Source: Rhynchospora pubera
Taxonomy: Eukaryota > Streptophyta > Magnoliopsida > Poales > Cyperaceae
Direction: 5' to 3'
DNA length: 64,000 nucleotides
Assembly (NCBI GenBank): GCA_028095005.1
Contig: CM051459.1
Location: 200,113,902-200,177,901, forward strand
The notes beneath the pieces were generated by a model that had not been told where the DNA came from, did no database searches, and saw only the letters and a list, made by a program, of their open reading frames with translations. Shown one piece after another: positions 61,741 through 64,000 of the stretch (the stretch's first letter is position 1; every line of letters begins with the position of its first letter). A program made the position numbers and the translations under genes.

Positions 61741-61748
61741 ATTCCGGA

Positions 61749-62515
61749 TATATAGGTTTTTTTAATATGTTATAAACATTTTAACAATATAGCTCATGTA
61801 AAATTCAAATTCGTTTTTGTTTATATACTAATTGAGCTTGCAGATTTGAGTTAAATTCGATTTAGACTCAATTTTAAATTAAATTAACCAAGAGCCAAAT
61901 CGCTCTATACGGATCACAAATTCACAAAAGAAGTCAATTGCATTGGAACCGCTGGTCAACCATGTAAAATCAGTGTCTGAACAACGTATGGATTGTGTCG
62001 TATCAATTACCATTCTCGCATTGTGTAGTATTGCAAAAATAAAACACAAAAATTACTTATTAGTGTAATAAAGGATCATCTTATAAGTATAATGTTCAGT
62101 TAGTTGTAATGAGAGATTATCTTATTATTGTATTTATTAGATATAGTAAGGAATCCTCTTGCAAGCATTAATGTTCAATTAATTATAATTAAGGACTAAT
62201 TTTAATATAAGTGTATATATTAAATTATATATAAAAAAAGCGGAAGTAGAAGAGAGAGATGAGGTTGTGGGGACATAGTTGGGGAGAGCGGAGAGGAGGA
62301 GAAAGGCGAGAGTCAGAGAGTTCGTCAGAGACAGAGGAGATGAGAGGCATCGACGAGATGAGGGAGGGAAGCAGAGGCGACAAAAGTAGAGAGGGAGGAA
62401 AGTGCTAGTGATGGCACATGGGAAATAAAAAAAAATAAGAAAAATAGAAGGAAGGAAAAATATAAGAGGCACCTCAAAAAAGAAAAAAAAAATGTCCATC
62501 ACTTCTAACGTCCTT
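61749..62515. other. Intergenic DNA with purine-rich tract
   Basis: AT-rich, with two loose direct repeats (ATCTTATAAGTATAATGTTCAG-type) near 62060-62200 and a GA-rich stretch at 62235-62475. No gene. Confidence 0.45.
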
Positions 62516-62517
62516 TC

Positions 62518-62790
62518 TTTTTTTTTCAAAATTTTTTATATCAAAACGGATAAAACCAGGTATCGAATCTAGATGTGGTAAGAAATGACCCAAACATTGA
62601 TTGTTCGTTAACCGAGAAAAACTGGTCAAATTTTCGATAAATCGAAAATTTTTAGTACTGAACCGTGTTATTTTCTTACACCAATCATTAGACGCGCCAA
62701 ATAAGTGTAAAACCGATATGCAGGGGTGTGAATCGAACTTGACTCGGCACTGTGGCACACCACCGCTCTCTTCACTAAACTAACCATCGT
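62518..62790 (-). repeat. tRNA-derived SINE-like element
   Basis: Minus strand: A-box-like TGGTTAGTTTAGTGAAGAG (62785 region) and B-box-like AAGTTCGATTCACACC (62727-62742), about 35 nt apart, then a body of about 200 bp ending in an A-rich run (TTTTGAAAAAAAAAGAAA). The A/B-box spacing and A-rich tail fit a SINE. TSD not resolved. Confidence 0.55.
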
Positions 62791-63476
62791 TGTTGATAAC
62801 TGCAAATCTTAAATAATCATATTACTCTTAACGGCTGATCGGTTCCAAACGTACTGGTGTCAAAATTAAAACCTCAAATACCGATACTAATTCATTTGCA
62901 GTATGGTTCAAGGGTCGAATCCACGGGACATAACTATGCCTTCTCTAAATTTATCCTCGAAAATTTAATTAAACCTAAAAGGTTAAATAAATAAGCATTC
63001 AAGATTATTTTTGGTATTTTGGTTTAAACAATTGCAGTAAAAATAAGATACTGTGTAACACTAGACTAGGGAGTAGTAAATCCAAACTAAAATTAAAGAT
63101 TTATATCAATTCAATTAAAAATAGGATAAGGTATTAAACACTTTTTAATTTCTGTCAAGAGTAGAACGGTCCGTTTCAGGAATGAAACGTCCCGATCTGA
63201 CTCAGGTTGACCTTTGGAACAACATGTTTTATCCTGGAATACCCCCTCTCGGGATGGTCCGTTCCAGTGTCAAACTAGTTTGTTCTAAAGGTTAATAATT
63301 GAGGTGCTAAGTTGTTTAGTTTGCTAACTATTTTGTTTATGCAAGGGTTGTGATAAGACATAGATTGGCTTAACTCTAACTCTCATTCGGGTCAAGTAAT
63401 CTTTGTTCAACCACACCTAACTTTCAAATCTTCTAAATTTCAATTCTTGTTTCTTGATTTAGGTGGCTTATCTTCT
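62791..63476 (+). mobile_element. Retroelement-like non-coding remnant
   Basis: Contains CAAGGGTCGAATCCACGGGA and ACTAGGGAGTAGTAAATCC stretches reminiscent of non-coding parts of plant LTR elements, and paired motifs GGTCCGTTTC and GAAACGTCCC. No LTR pair, primer site or domain found, so the call is weak. Confidence 0.3.
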
Positions 63477-63840
63477 AATATATTGGACGGATGGGTCCGT
63501 CCAATACGATCGTTTTTTACATTTTTAAATTGTAAACGACTGTTTCGAACCCTTCAATATGTTCTTCATATTGAAAATTTTTAAGAAACAAAATTTTACA
63601 TTTTTTTTAAATTTTTTACTATTTTTTTATATTTTAGAAAATTGTTATTATTAGACAATCCAGAACTTTTATATAATGATTTTTCTAAAATATAAAAAAT
63701 AAATAAAAAAATGTAAAAATTAGTTTCTTTTTTATAAAATTTTCAATATGAAGAACATATTGAACAATTCAAATCAGTCGTTTATAATTTAAAAATGTAA
63801 AAAATGATTGTATTGGACGGACCCATCCGTCCAATATATT
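63477..63840. mobile_element. Foldback element E8 (ATTGGACGGA end type)
   Basis: Ends ATATATTGGACGGATGGGTC and its complement; each end contains the self-palindrome TTGGACGGA..TCCGTCCAA. The core TTCTTCATATTGAAAA, then a GACAATCCAGAACTTTTATA block, aligns with E1. 364 bp, no coding capacity. Confidence 0.8.
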
Positions 63841-63899
63841 GAACACTAGCATTTCTCGTACTATTTTGCATCAATAGAATTCAAGGAAGTTTATCAAAA

Positions 63900-63924
63900 C
63901 TAGTGTTATTTTGGTGCGTTGCAC
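63900..63924 (-). mobile_element. Helitron 3' terminus, element continues past the right edge
   Basis: Minus strand: hairpin GTGC-AAC-GCAC (plus 63914-63924), a 10-nt spacer, CTAG (63903-63900), then T. A standard Helitron 3' end; the element body would lie beyond base 64000. Confidence 0.65.
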
Positions 63925-64000
63925 GATCTAATCAATACTTGAATGTTTTAGAGGTAACGAATAGATTGAGGAGATAAATATATATAGTTTGTGCACTATC

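Larger units (their letters stand above)
57409..61748 (-). mobile_element. Probable non-autonomous Helitron (4.34 kb)
   Basis: On the minus strand the 3' end has a GC-rich hairpin (plus 57421-57439, GTCGCAGC-TCC-GCCGCGAC), an 8-nt spacer and CTAG (57412-57409), followed by T. The proposed 5' end is TCCGGAATGATGGATGAACA starting at 61748, preceded by A, so insertion is between A and T. The interior holds tandem repeats near the 3' end, a nested foldback element, a decayed gene fragment at 59170-59780 and a strand-skewed segment at 59800-61740. No Rep/helicase. The 3' end is more secure than the 5' end. Confidence 0.65.

Overview
Nuclear DNA of a flowering plant. The evidence is intron-rich genes, class-1 phytoglobin genes with the plant four-exon layout, DUF4228/PADRE and exocyst SEC3 genes, and plant-type hAT, Harbinger, Mutator-like and Helitron elements. 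I cannot place the species from sequence alone. The window is AT-rich, mostly non-coding, and unusually rich in short non-autonomous DNA transposons, many with intact target-site duplications (TSDs).

Genes. (1) 1036-9339, minus: 24 exons of exocyst subunit SEC3; the last exon lies beyond the left edge. (2) Two intronless DUF4228/PADRE genes, plus strand, at 28216-28686 and 32274-32756. (3) Four class-1-like phytoglobin genes: A (33429-34254, minus), B (35921-36746, minus), C (42709-43433, minus) and D (45346-46115, plus). Each encodes 151 residues and has a TATA box about 90-110 bp upstream. A and B keep three introns; C and D have cleanly lost the third. (4) A decayed beta-amylase pseudogene at 55621-56967, minus. 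(5) A decayed unknown gene at 59170-59780, apparently carried inside a Helitron.

Mobile DNA. hAT elements with exact 8-bp TSDs lie at 17585-17851, 24153-25301, 30604-31494, 41578-41982 and 54153-55237; the 24 kb and 54 kb copies carry Ac/Ds-type ends. A further element with an 8-bp TSD is at 25716-26547. Small 3-bp-TSD MITEs sit at 10785, 11004, 18200, 21427 and 37459. A Helitron probably spans 57409-61748, and two other Helitron 3' ends are at 14921 and 63900. The most striking feature is a set of foldback elements, mostly seated in (TA)n tracts. Five of them lie end to end at 46506-52490, and others are at 37695-41338, 57987-58389 and 63477-63840. They share a design: each end carries its own small palindrome, the flanking TSDs are 9-10 bp where visible, and short (~400 bp) and long (1.5-3.2 kb) versions exist.

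Layout. 1-9.4 kb SEC3; 9.4-27.9 kb repeats; 28-32.8 kb PADRE pair; 33.4-46.1 kb phytoglobin cluster, split by 5.9 kb of transposons between B and C; 46.5-52.5 kb foldback chain; 53-57 kb Harbinger-like element, Ac-like element and beta-amylase relic; 57.4-61.7 kb Helitron; 61.7-64 kb SINE-like and retroelement-like debris with another Helitron end.
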